Shown here: positions 34,801 through 42,087 of the stretch, one piece after another | Position numbering within the stretch: the stretch's first letter is position 1 | How the letters are laid out: each line of letters opens with the position of its first letter | Assembly: GCA_963845285.1 (NCBI GenBank) | Contig: CAWJRO010000009.1 | Coordinates: 100,487 to 164,486 of the forward strand | Length of the DNA: 64,000 nucleotides | Source: Methanobacterium_C sp963845285 | GTDB lineage: Archaea > Methanobacteriota > Methanobacteria > Methanobacteriales > Methanobacteriaceae | Direction: 5' to 3' | Notes under the pieces: generated by a model | What the model was told of the DNA's origin: nothing | What the model saw: the letters and a program-made list of their open reading frames with translations, nothing else | Databases searched by the model: none | Program-made: the position numbers and the translations under genes

Positions 34801-36623
34801 ATTTAGGTTTTACAGGTGCTTTACTGGCTGATTTTATCCAATGTAATCAGACAATTGTTGATATAAGGGCAAGTGGTAAAAGTGAAATGGACAACCTGAT
34901 GAACGCACTCAACGGTGGATATGTACCTGCAGGCCTTGGAGCAGATCCCTCCTATGGGAATGTTCTTCCAACGGGTAAAGACTTCTATGCTTCAGATACA
35001 AATAAAATGCCTACACAGGCAGCCTATGAAACAGGTAAAAAGGTAGCAGATCAGTTATTAACAACCTACTACAATGAACATGGAAAATTCCCTGAAATAG
35101 TTGGACTTGTGATTTGGGGTACAGAGTTACTCAGAACAGATGCCATAGACATAGGAGAATTCCTTTACCTGCTCGGTGTAACACCAACATGGGACAACTA
35201 CGGTAACGTAAATGGAACATCATTGATTCCACTCAGTGATCTTAAGATCACAATTAACGGAACCACAATGAACAGACCTCGTATTGATGTCTTCACAACT
35301 GCAGTAATGGGCACTCAAAGCTGGATAAATCTTCTTAACAGTGCAGTAGCATTAGCTGCAGGAGCTAAAGGAGAAACACCAGAACAAAATTACCTTATAA
35401 AACATCTAGCTCAAAACCCATCCCTTGATCGTATCTTTGGATTACCTGGAAACGTACTTGAAGGTACAGGTGTATCGGATCTTCTACCAAACACAGCTAA
35501 ATGGCAGTCAACAAGTGACCTTGCAAGCGTCTACCTTTCGAGGGTGTCCTATGCTTGGAGATCCACTGATCAGGGCATTGGAGTAACTCAAAACAGCAAT
35601 GGTGTTGATATAGAACAAAATCAGGCCACTTTTGAATATCTCCTAAAAAATATGGATGTCACGGCCCAGAACCTTGACAGCACCTGGAGACTTCTGGATT
35701 CAGATGATTCCTACGATTGGTACGGAGGCATGCTCATGACATCCAAACAGCTCGGTGGAAACCCTGAAGGTTTAATTACTGATATGAGAAACCAGAACAA
35801 CATAGTCACAATGGACTACAAGGATGAACTGAATCTTGAGTTAAACTCTCAGCTTCTAAACCCTGCATACCAGAATTCACTTCTCAGCACAGCAAGTGGT
35901 TGGAATGAGTATCAACAGAACTATGCGGACCTATTTGCATTTTCAGCGACCAACCCAGATTCAGTGTCACAGAGCACATGGAACCAGGTATCCCAGAATT
36001 TACTGGACATCAGCAGCAGCACAGGATTATCAAAAAATTACCAGGGCTTTGCAATGGAAAGTATGCTTGGATGGTCACTTGAAGCTGCAAGAAGAGATTT
36101 ATGGCAACCATCATCCCAGATGTTAAACCAGCTCGTACAAACTTACATGGACACAACTGTTAAGTATGGAGTTACATGCTGTCATCACACATGTGCAAAC
36201 GTTGAATTTAACCAGTGGATGATTCAACAAGCATCACTCATTCCAAGTATGAGTCAGTCCACAATTCAGCAGTTTGCAAACGTGATGATGTCATCTACTG
36301 CTATGAAACTTAATGTTGAGGGCAACTCACCAAATTCCAATTCTGGCGCAGGTCAGTCTAACAACGGTAAAGGTAGTGGAAGTGTTGGTTCGACAGGAAG
36401 TGGTGCAGGTAGCACTGGTTCAGCAGCAGCTACAGCTGCAACTAAAGTGGATTCAAGTAGCAGTGCAGCTTCTGAAGCTTCAGGTAGTAACACTGCTCAT
36501 GAGATATCTACAGCAAGCTCTGAAGGTGCATCAGGATCTTCAGGAGTTCCAGCATTGGCTCTTGCAGGAGTTATACTCCTTGTTGGCCTTATAGGTGTAG
36601 GATACTTCAAAGGAAGGAGTTAA
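31884..36623 (+). CDS. Secreted, membrane-anchored CobN-like chelatase
   Basis: A giant protein of about 1580 residues. An N-terminal signal peptide (KRTKKQLILLAIALVFCITL, cleaved near GAVSAA) precedes a CarboxypepD_reg-like beta domain (about 65-130, DSNGYYSVSF). A full CobN/magnesium-chelatase H domain follows (about 200-1450), with the hallmark HFGTHGTLEFLPGRTTGL near residue 753 and NPGEGMTAKDRAD after it. Then come a Ser/Gly/Ala-rich stalk (about 1475-1550) and a C-terminal membrane helix ending GYFKGRS. So the chelatase faces outside. The start is uncertain: GGAGGTG at 31881-31887 is too close to GTG 31884 and lies inside the frame opened by TTG 31875; ACG 31893 is best spaced. The substrate may be cobalt, nickel or a tetrapyrrole. 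Confidence 0.85.
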   Translation: MKRTKKQLILLAIALVFCITLCGAVSAADVPGNSTNYNQSGETVTQLVSDQSTAPVITAASQIQTDPKINGTVKEIYNGTASAYDPTPVYVNETNAVPVKNATINIKDPNTGSILATTKTDSNGYYSVSFNSALSNFIVEIIYSSYKTYLGNLTVGNSHEATLNHIFMPDIVILSSGSDKRYAINSMNNRRLLFVDMFDASYSSNPVYNWMISQVNFALTDMAMPGSGYGDWWYSSLLQSPAQTNAKIAYAFGYPVTPPDALHILGYNGTNSVNTLENTYMGSYLIDVSSSTNMQNMVSYIYYLLGETSVDPTIVGKGPAMSKGDWGIYHPDYPTSDHICAVPSVSSDQIRAWIIADPGYVGTSGSLKWVENEYTAWTSTQREAVYQTFENWYTANKPNIKGSFVVIASYYAGGATVDALIREYEKQGRAVLNFYQGGTNPAMSQFLNEITKGSNGIGPLSRGVSAVNSLYAWSMNYNNIYNGGATNDFENMNVAAIQAVQLTDPTSLTNPLGAQYEWIMDVVDPSMEGVFSPVALSYTDSSGIVHPIDASIKKMVQLTMGWAKLKELSNSDKKVAIILYDYPPGKDSIGASYLDVFQSLVNVLTEMKSEGYNVGSTIPMADQIYTMVALFGNKGIWAQPLLDQYVQDNYQNLTSNGQLIDVSTYLQWFNQLPAAMQQNVTAQWGSAPGNIMVSGGKIVIPGMMFGNVLITVQPSRGWDAVEDYHNPYLPPTHQYIAFYDWLENVFGANAMIHFGTHGTLEFLPGRTTGLQEDDWSFQLTNIPNICPYIVSNPGEGMTAKDRADALLIDHMTPAMVQSGLYGDLYNLQNLLDQYNNALKLGNTQELPALLSEITAKAAVLGLPTLAKNQTIDSYLETVHESLDEISDCIIPLGLHTFGGVMTDDQLVQEVLTIASSRTHIMDDMKNVMYPDLKDVGFYDMQKNAQQYSDLCTAISNQVLSYITKLINGTNPNDLGFTGALLADFIQCNQTIVDIRASGKSEMDNLMNALNGGYVPAGLGADPSYGNVLPTGKDFYASDTNKMPTQAAYETGKKVADQLLTTYYNEHGKFPEIVGLVIWGTELLRTDAIDIGEFLYLLGVTPTWDNYGNVNGTSLIPLSDLKITINGTTMNRPRIDVFTTAVMGTQSWINLLNSAVALAAGAKGETPEQNYLIKHLAQNPSLDRIFGLPGNVLEGTGVSDLLPNTAKWQSTSDLASVYLSRVSYAWRSTDQGIGVTQNSNGVDIEQNQATFEYLLKNMDVTAQNLDSTWRLLDSDDSYDWYGGMLMTSKQLGGNPEGLITDMRNQNNIVTMDYKDELNLELNSQLLNPAYQNSLLSTASGWNEYQQNYADLFAFSATNPDSVSQSTWNQVSQNLLDISSSTGLSKNYQGFAMESMLGWSLEAARRDLWQPSSQMLNQLVQTYMDTTVKYGVTCCHHTCANVEFNQWMIQQASLIPSMSQSTIQQFANVMMSSTAMKLNVEGNSPNSNSGAGQSNNGKGSGSVGSTGSGAGSTGSAAATAATKVDSSSSAASEASGSNTAHEISTASSEGASGSSGVPALALAGVILLVGLIGVGYFKGRS

Positions 36624-36878
36624 ATCAATAAAACCATATTTGAGGGGGTTTAAATTCCCTATTTTTTTATTTTTTTAGGATAAAATCTTTAAATTGGATA
36701 TAATCATTTTTTAGATATTTTCAATTTATTATACTCGTTGTTTCACTTACTCTCTTTTAGATGATTCATTCTCTTCTATCTGATTTGTTTTTTTAAGTCG
36801 ATTCATTCTCTTCAATTGGTCGATTTTCCTCAGTTTCTAAACTCCTAAAATCATTTTTCGTCAACGGAAAATAGAAAG
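36624..36878. other. 3' region of the cobN-like gene
   Basis: The stop is followed by a hairpin-poor T-rich tract (CTATTTTTTTATTTTTTTAG, 36658-36677) that can serve as terminator, then repeats of TTCATTCTCTT (about 36766-36810). No gene is seen before the next promoter. Confidence 0.4.
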
Positions 36879-36924
36879 ATATATAATCAACTTTACTTAA
36901 TTTTTTATCAAGAACATTTGATAA
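36879..36924 (+). promoter_or_regulatory. Promoter with TTATCAA-N6-TTGATAA operator
   Basis: A TATA box (GATATATAATC, 36879-36889) is followed by CTTTACTTAATTTTTT and a perfect inverted repeat with 7-bp arms, TTATCAA and TTGATAA (36905-36911 and 36918-36924). The repeat lies 25-35 bp after the TATA box, over the expected transcription start, where a repressor would block it. The whole block is closely similar to the promoters of the cobN-like gene. Confidence 0.6.
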
Positions 36925-36962
36925 GAAACTCAGTGTAATACTAACTTTAATATTATGAGGTT

Positions 36963-37784
36963 ATGAGTATTAATTTTCTAATAGTATACAAATCGGGGCC
37001 AAATAAACCTGAAAGTAATAATAAAAATGAAATAGAAAGTATTATATATGGAATGGATGCAGAACAGGGAATGGTTAAAATGATCGAGTTACTATGGAAA
37101 TTAGGAGTTTTATCTGCAGTTCTTGTATTTGGTGTGAAAATCGGGCTGGCTATGGGATTTGCAGGATTATCAAAAAAAATAGCAGCTTTAATTACACTGG
37201 GATATGGTGGAGGAATACTTTTACTATCAAAACTTGCTGAAGGATATATAACTGTTCTTTATAAAGTGATTTATGACTATAATTTTGTTATTTTCCTCCT
37301 GATGGCAGTTATTATTGCTTACGCTGGATTTCATACCATTAAAGAGTGGAAAAAGAATAAAAAGAACCATGCCAAAGCTTCGTGCATGGCAATGATCGCA
37401 CCATGCCCATGTTGCTTTGGAGCGGTGATTACAGCAATTATACTGGTTTCCCCAGTTATAGGTGCATCATTGTTTGTTATTGGGAGATATGCAGCAGTAT
37501 TTTTAGCAATTACCATAGCGATATTTTACATGGCCTCGGACATAATTGTAAGGATCAGCAAAAAGCCTTACCCTGTTTTATTAGGTAATTTCATGCTTTT
37601 TGTGGGATTGTATTTCCTTGCATCTGCAATTGTGCTTCCAAACATTTCATCGGTCATGTCCTCAAAAATGGGATTATTAACAATTCCTTCAACCACTGTA
37701 GTTGCTGAAGTTATTTTAACTGTAATTTTACTCATGGGCATAGGTGTTTTCATGACGAGACGGTCGAGTTCTTTGATTAATTAA
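36963..37784 (+). CDS. DUF2162-like polytopic membrane protein
   Basis: A 273-residue membrane protein with about six segments starting at LWKLGVLSAVLVFGVKIGLAMG. A conserved-looking CMAMIAPCPCCFGAVITAIIL segment puts a Cys-Pro-Cys-Cys in a membrane helix, a possible metal-binding site in a transport path. It resembles DUF2162 putative transporters (name from memory). The N-terminal about 35 polar residues are atypical; ATG 37080 or 37053 may be the true start, since family members usually begin near MIELLWKLG. It lies between the cobN-like gene and the ExbB/ExbD-like pair and shares the former's promoter pattern. Confidence 0.78.
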   Translation: MSINFLIVYKSGPNKPESNNKNEIESIIYGMDAEQGMVKMIELLWKLGVLSAVLVFGVKIGLAMGFAGLSKKIAALITLGYGGGILLLSKLAEGYITVLYKVIYDYNFVIFLLMAVIIAYAGFHTIKEWKKNKKNHAKASCMAMIAPCPCCFGAVITAIILVSPVIGASLFVIGRYAAVFLAITIAIFYMASDIIVRISKKPYPVLLGNFMLFVGLYFLASAIVLPNISSVMSSKMGLLTIPSTTVVAEVILTVILLMGIGVFMTRRSSSLIN

Positions 37785-37832
37785 TTTGATCAAGTGTTTT
37801 TTTATTAGAGTGATTTTAGAGGTGTTATTTGA

Positions 37833-38507
37833 ATGGTTTCGATTCCGGGTAGTGATATTTTAGGTCAGGTACTGCATGTGGTTTCACAGAGCTTGCTCAT
37901 ACCTGTTATGGTAGTTTTATTGGCTTTTATGGTTTATGCTGTGATTGAAGTTGGAGGTTTAATATCTGAATATTCAAGCAGGATAAAAATTGATGCAGAG
38001 CAGGTTAAAATTATTATAAAGGGAATATCTGGGGCTGGTACTCCTGAAAGTATTTGTGGTGTGATTGATGGTACGGATTTGCCGGTTGATCATAAAACTG
38101 TTCTTAAAGAAGTTGCTTTGAATTTGGATATGGCTCCTAAATCTAGAGAAGCTTATGCTCGTAAATTAGTTGAAGAGGAGGAGATTAAGGCTGAGAAGAG
38201 GATTGAGAAGACGGATGTTATTGCTAAGGTTGGTCCTGCTATTGGTTTGATGGGTACGTTGATACCTTTGGGTCCGGGGATGTCGGCTTTGGGTGCGGGT
38301 GATATTCAGAGTTTATCACAGCATTTACTCATTGCTTTTGATTGTGCGGTGATTGGAATGGCTACAGCGGCCATTGGATATACTATATCTAAGATTAGGC
38401 GTAGATGGTATGAGGAACAGCTTTCAACTCTTGATACGCTTGCTGAGTCAATATTGGAGGTTTTATCGGATGTTAAGACGACGCCGGAAGTTAACGTCTA
38501 CTCGTGA
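37833..38507 (+). CDS. MotA/TolQ/ExbB proton-channel family protein
   Basis: A 224-residue protein with three membrane segments: one near the N-terminus (SLLIPVMVVLLAFMVYAVIEVGG) and two near residues 130-195. The family signature is VGPAIGLMGTLIPLGPGM and LSQHLLIAFDCAVIGMATAAIGYTIS. Such proteins make the ion channel that energises TonB, Tol or flagellar motors. AGAGGTG precedes the ATG. The gene overlaps the ExbD/TolR-like gene by 38 bp. In the absence of an outer membrane it would power an extracytoplasmic partner, here plausibly the CobN-like protein. Confidence 0.92.
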   Translation: MVSIPGSDILGQVLHVVSQSLLIPVMVVLLAFMVYAVIEVGGLISEYSSRIKIDAEQVKIIIKGISGAGTPESICGVIDGTDLPVDHKTVLKEVALNLDMAPKSREAYARKLVEEEEIKAEKRIEKTDVIAKVGPAIGLMGTLIPLGPGMSALGAGDIQSLSQHLLIAFDCAVIGMATAAIGYTISKIRRRWYEEQLSTLDTLAESILEVLSDVKTTPEVNVYS

Positions 38508-38808
38508 AGAGATAGACCCTATGGTCTATGCTGTGAACACTGTGGATTGTATGCTTGTTTTGGCTGTAGGATTCCTGGTTTTTACTGTGATGTCCATGGG
38601 AATGCAGAGCATTGTTTTTAGTAGTGCATCACCCCAGGAAAAACAGGAAATGATGAAAACAGTAGCTCAAACAGTTCAGGTTCAGGAGGGCCAGGAGTTA
38701 AACAGTACTCCTCAAACACAATCTGGATCAGGCTCAGGTTACGCAGAACTTGGAAAAGTGTACAAAGACCCAAGTACCGGAAAACTCATTATGGTACAGG
38801 GATCTTGA
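38470..38808 (+). CDS. DUF2149 ExbD/TolR-like protein
   Basis: A 112-residue protein with a basic cytoplasmic N-terminus (MLRRRRKLTSTREEIDP), one membrane helix (NTVDCMLVLAVGFLVFTVM) and an outside tail rich in Gln, Gly and Ser ending GKLIMVQGS. The helix begins with Asp in the same place as the essential Asp of ExbD/TolR (DVMLVLL), so it can be the stator partner of the TolQ-like protein. ATG 38470 is chosen: TTGGAGG is 9 bases upstream; the longer frame to 38353 overlaps the TolQ gene fully. Translation is coupled. Confidence 0.85.
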   Translation: MLRRRRKLTSTREEIDPMVYAVNTVDCMLVLAVGFLVFTVMSMGMQSIVFSSASPQEKQEMMKTVAQTVQVQEGQELNSTPQTQSGSGSGYAELGKVYKDPSTGKLIMVQGS

Positions 38809-39168
38809 TATGATCTATGTTTTTTTGAAAGTATGTGGAGTGTATTTTTATTTATTACTTACTATTTTTAGATTATATCTAAAATCAGAGTTTTTACATA
38901 ATAAAAAAATATCTTATTAATTTTTAACTAAAACATTTAAGAGTTTTAATCACTTTTTTATAATCAAAAGATTTAATAAATTTGTATTTAACGTAATCAT
39001 GACTATGTGTTGATAATCTCAATAAACTATTTACAACATAAAGATCAAGAAAATTAACTCAAAGAAAAATTTAAATCTTACTAACCTCTATTTACTTATT
39101 ATTGAGTTAAAATTGTTGCAAACTTAATATAATAATAGAATCAAATATTATACATAGTACGTGGTAGA
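38809..39168. other. AT-rich gap with a promoter
   Basis: The left part is a T-rich tail after the DUF2149 gene. A TATA-like AACTTAATATAATAA at about 39122-39136 precedes the zinc-ribbon protein. No other gene is seen. Confidence 0.4.
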
Positions 39169-39660
39169 ATGAGATGCGAAAACTGTGGATCTGAAGTTAA
39201 AAAGGGTGAAAGATACTGTCCCAGTTGTGGGATGGAACTTATTGTATCAGACTACAAACCCCAATACAAACAAAATTATAAGTCAGATTATAAACCCCGG
39301 TCTAAATCAGATTATGAACAGGATTATGAAGCAGGTTACAAGCCAAGATCTAAATCTAGCTACAAACCACTGAAAGACAGATATGTTAAAGAAGATTATC
39401 CAGAACGTGGAGATTATGATTATGAAAGCGTTTCAAATAAATTTGATAATAAAGGTAAGCGATCTAAGCATAGAAGATATGAAAATAGGGATTATGATGA
39501 ATATGAACAGGATTATGAGGTTCAAAGTAAGAAGAAGTCTGGATGGACTGGTCCTATTATCCTTTTTCTGATCATGGCTCTACTTTTTGGATTATTAATA
39601 GGGTTTATCATGTTTTCCAGCAGCATGCATTCCATTTCAGGATTGAATCTTACTGGATGA
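39169..39660 (+). CDS. Zinc-ribbon, Tyr-rich, tail-anchored membrane protein
   Basis: A 163-residue protein: an N-terminal zinc ribbon (MRCENCGSEV...RYCPSCGMEL), a central about 90-residue low-complexity region of repeating DYKP/YEQDY/KPRSKSxY units very rich in Tyr, Asp, Lys and Arg, then a C-terminal membrane helix (GPIILFLIMALLFGLLIGFIMF). The ribbon is cytosolic if the protein is tail-anchored. The middle resembles disordered phase-separating or phosphorylatable linkers. Function unknown; it is just upstream of the NTPase but probably unrelated. Confidence 0.75.
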   Translation: MRCENCGSEVKKGERYCPSCGMELIVSDYKPQYKQNYKSDYKPRSKSDYEQDYEAGYKPRSKSSYKPLKDRYVKEDYPERGDYDYESVSNKFDNKGKRSKHRRYENRDYDEYEQDYEVQSKKKSGWTGPIILFLIMALLFGLLIGFIMFSSSMHSISGLNLTG

Positions 39661-39677
39661 TAAAATTGTAAAATGTC

Positions 39678-40208
39678 ATGATGATGGTGAATATTCTCAT
39701 AACTGGAAAGCCAGGAATTGGCAAAACAACAGTTTTAAACAGAGTTAAAAAAGCAGTTGAAAATCAAAATTACAGTGTAGGTGGAGTCACCTGCCCGGAA
39801 ATGATAAAAAAAGGCAGAAGAGTTGGCTTCAACATAATAGATGTTTCAAACGATAAAAAAGGGATACTTGCTCATGTGAAATGTAAAGGTCCTCATGTTG
39901 GTAAATACGGGGTGAATTTAAAGGATTTGGATGAAATAGCAGTTTCGGCTATAGAAAATGCCATAAAAAGCTCTGATTACATATTTATAGATGAAATAGC
40001 CCCTATGGAACTCCACAGCAAACGATTTTTTATTGCAGTAAAAACTGCCATGGACAGCAAAAAGCCAGTTATTGCTGTGATACATAAGAAATCATCCCAT
40101 CCATTTGTATCTCAAATAAAATCAAGAGATGATATTGTTATTTTTGAGGTTACAGCTGAAAACAGAGATCTTTTAGAGGAAAAAATTTTAAAGAGTTTAA
40201 AAATTTGA
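39678..40208 (+). CDS. Nucleoside-triphosphatase, THEP1 family
   Basis: A P-loop NTPase of about 176 residues: Walker A ITGKPGIGKTTVLNRV, the sensor-like GGVTCPEMIKKGRRVGFNIID and Walker B YIFIDEIAPMELHSKRF. It matches the archaeal THEP1/NTPCR family, which hydrolyses NTPs in vitro without a settled cellular role. Three in-frame ATGs (39678, 39681, 39684) and a GTG (39687) compete; ribosome site GATGATG favours the later ones. It may be co-transcribed with the zinc-ribbon gene, 17 bp upstream. Confidence 0.88.
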   Translation: MMMVNILITGKPGIGKTTVLNRVKKAVENQNYSVGGVTCPEMIKKGRRVGFNIIDVSNDKKGILAHVKCKGPHVGKYGVNLKDLDEIAVSAIENAIKSSDYIFIDEIAPMELHSKRFFIAVKTAMDSKKPVIAVIHKKSSHPFVSQIKSRDDIVIFEVTAENRDLLEEKILKSLKI

Positions 40209-40229
40209 TATTGTTTTTGATTTATTCAA

Positions 40230-40334
40230 TATGATGTCTCATAGTTCAATATACAAAAAAATAAGAGTAAATCGAGCTTTAAATTCCAAAATAATGAAAA
40301 TTATATGGGTAACAAATAATCATGAGACAGATTC
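40230..40334. mobile_element. MITE-like element, family A, copy 4 (reverse)
   Basis: A 105-bp copy in the opposite orientation to the others: it begins TATGATGTCTCATAG and ends AATCATGAGACAGATTC. TTCAA is duplicated at 40225-40229 and 40335-40339. More diverged inside than copies 2, 3 and 6. Confidence 0.85.
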
Positions 40335-40455
40335 TTCAATTAAAAAAAGAATAAAAATAAATAAATGGATAAATTCTATCTATTTTTAGTTTATCTATTT
40401 TTAGTTTAGTTAATCAAGCCGATCACATAAGTTAAGGGGGATATGTTTATCTGCA

Positions 40456-41712
40456 TCAGCATTTATTTAAAATAAATTCACCCTTTTCAATTCTTTTGGT
40501 GAGTTCAGCCACAAGTTCACGTGCTCTTTTTATATCGGACTGTCTACAAACTACTGGCACTTTTATGGAACGATCATTGATTTCAAACTGCACACTTCCA
40601 GATTCCATTGTGAAAGCAACGTTAGGGCAGGACTGTGCACACATTCCACATCCGAAACATCTTCGTGTATTTAATGTATCTGTGTAAGCGCCGGTTGGAC
40701 ATCTTTCGCGCACTATACAAACATCACAGTTTAGACATCTCTCAGAATGGTAAACTGGCCTCTCATCACTACCTCCCCATGCATCATGGTAATCTGTGAA
40801 ACCTAAAACATTGTGACGTCCACGTATATCTGTAACTGGCAGTTTTATATCCTTATTTTGAATAAAGGTTTCCTTCAAGATTTCATCGTCAAGAATTGGG
40901 ATTGCAGCGGCCACACTATCAAATACCTCAGGACCGGCACCGGTTTTGAAACCACCCAGATAATGAGTATCCATATCTTTCATATCTGCTGTTATCATCA
41001 TGTTGGGTTTCTCATCACTGCTTCGAGTTCCACGACCTATGACATATCCTTCAGCCCCATTTAAAAGCACTTTTGAACCGGCACAGATGGTTTTCATGAT
41101 TGGATCATTTTGTAAGGGGTTCAAATCTCCACAGCCTGAAAATGTGAATCCTTTAAATGGACCTTCAAGGTCTATGGCGTTGAATATGGATGAAACAGGT
41201 TCATCTATTGGGTTTACAAATGAGTTGTAATTTTTAAAGGCCAACCTTGTCCCGATCATTTGGGCTGTACCTATATCATCAATATTGACTGTGGATTTTA
41301 TTTTCTCGCCTTCTATGGATTCAACCTCTACTTCAATCTCTTTTCCACTTAAAATATCCTTGAATAAAAATCCTCCACCATACTTGTCTTCGTAAATACT
41401 GTGAGATGTTCCATAAACAATCATATCAACTGATCCTAACCATTCATTGGGACATGGTCCTGGAAATCCAGGTACGCCATTTAAAAGCACACTTTTGGCT
41501 TTTTTAAATGATCCAGGTTCTGATACTGGAACATGGAATATTGCAGCTGTTCCCGACATTATTCCACAGGTCCCTGTGGTTATTACATCCACATCTTCAG
41601 CTTTTGGTTCTTCACCATCCCTTACAAGCTTTGATACTTGTTCTGCTGTGAGTACAGTTGCTTCTCCATTTGTGATCTTTTTATTTATATCTTCTATGCT
41701 GCGGATTTTCAT
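40456..41712 (-). CDS. Methanogenesis marker 16, DUF39 L-aspartate-semialdehyde sulfurtransferase with ferredoxin domain
   Basis: A 418-residue protein: a DUF39 domain (about 1-330) with conserved cysteines in TTGTCGIMSGTAAI and FTFSGCGDLNP, then a two-cluster ferredoxin domain (CLNCDVCIVRERCPTG and CFGCGMCAQSCPNVA). DUF39 proteins reductively insert sulfur into aspartate semialdehyde to make homocysteine, a methanogen route shown in Methanosarcina acetivorans (MA1821/MA1822). Here catalytic and electron-transfer domains are fused, the marker 16 form. It supplies homocysteine for methionine. It is alone, convergent with the NTPase gene. Confidence 0.88.
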   Translation of the reverse strand: MKIRSIEDINKKITNGEATVLTAEQVSKLVRDGEEPKAEDVDVITTGTCGIMSGTAAIFHVPVSEPGSFKKAKSVLLNGVPGFPGPCPNEWLGSVDMIVYGTSHSIYEDKYGGGFLFKDILSGKEIEVEVESIEGEKIKSTVNIDDIGTAQMIGTRLAFKNYNSFVNPIDEPVSSIFNAIDLEGPFKGFTFSGCGDLNPLQNDPIMKTICAGSKVLLNGAEGYVIGRGTRSSDEKPNMMITADMKDMDTHYLGGFKTGAGPEVFDSVAAAIPILDDEILKETFIQNKDIKLPVTDIRGRHNVLGFTDYHDAWGGSDERPVYHSERCLNCDVCIVRERCPTGAYTDTLNTRRCFGCGMCAQSCPNVAFTMESGSVQFEINDRSIKVPVVCRQSDIKRARELVAELTKRIEKGEFILNKC

Positions 41713-42003
41713 ATTTTTTCTCCGGGTTATCTTGGATTATAATTAACTCCTTGTAAAATTTAACATAAGAACTGTTTATTAATTTTATTAACAATTGTTT
41801 ATTTTTATTCCTATTAAATTTTGATTGTAAAAATCTGTTTTAAAATAATGTGTTTTTAAATCTGTTTATATAAAATTTAATTTTTCGAAATAACAAAAAA
41901 AATAACAAAATTAAATGAAGTTGGGATATAAGAATTTAATAAACAAGAATTAATAAAAGAAAAAAAGAAAAATTAACTAAAAAAAGAGAAAAATGGGTTT
42001 ATA
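41713..42003. other. Gap between alaS and marker 16
   Basis: AT-rich sequence with A-rich runs (AAAAGAAAAAAAGAAAAA at about 41956-41975). It holds the marker 16 promoter and the alaS transcript end. No gene is seen apart from the alaS tail fragment at 42004-42087. Confidence 0.4.
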
Positions 42004-42087
42004 TCAACTGATTATTTTTTTTACAGCTTCAATGGTATAATCAAGTGCTTCAACCATTTTTTCAGAGTTTCTGCCTGCACCAGACAT
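42004..42087 (-). pseudogene. Displaced ancestral 3' end of alaS
   Basis: Directly after the alaS TGA, and in the same frame, the DNA encodes SGAGRNSEKMVEALDYTIEA and VKKIIS, then TGA (42006-42004). This is the standard C-terminal end of archaeal AlaRS, and it matches the segment QGAGHSSEKMDEAFEY that now precedes the KTSC domain inside alaS. So the present C-terminus has been spliced in ahead of the old one. A 27-residue peptide beginning with the ATG after the stop could in principle be made. Confidence 0.75.

Noticed and set aside
41120..41136. GGTTCAAATC, like a tRNA T-loop
   Set aside because: It lies within the marker 16 coding sequence and no acceptor or anticodon stem can be formed around it.
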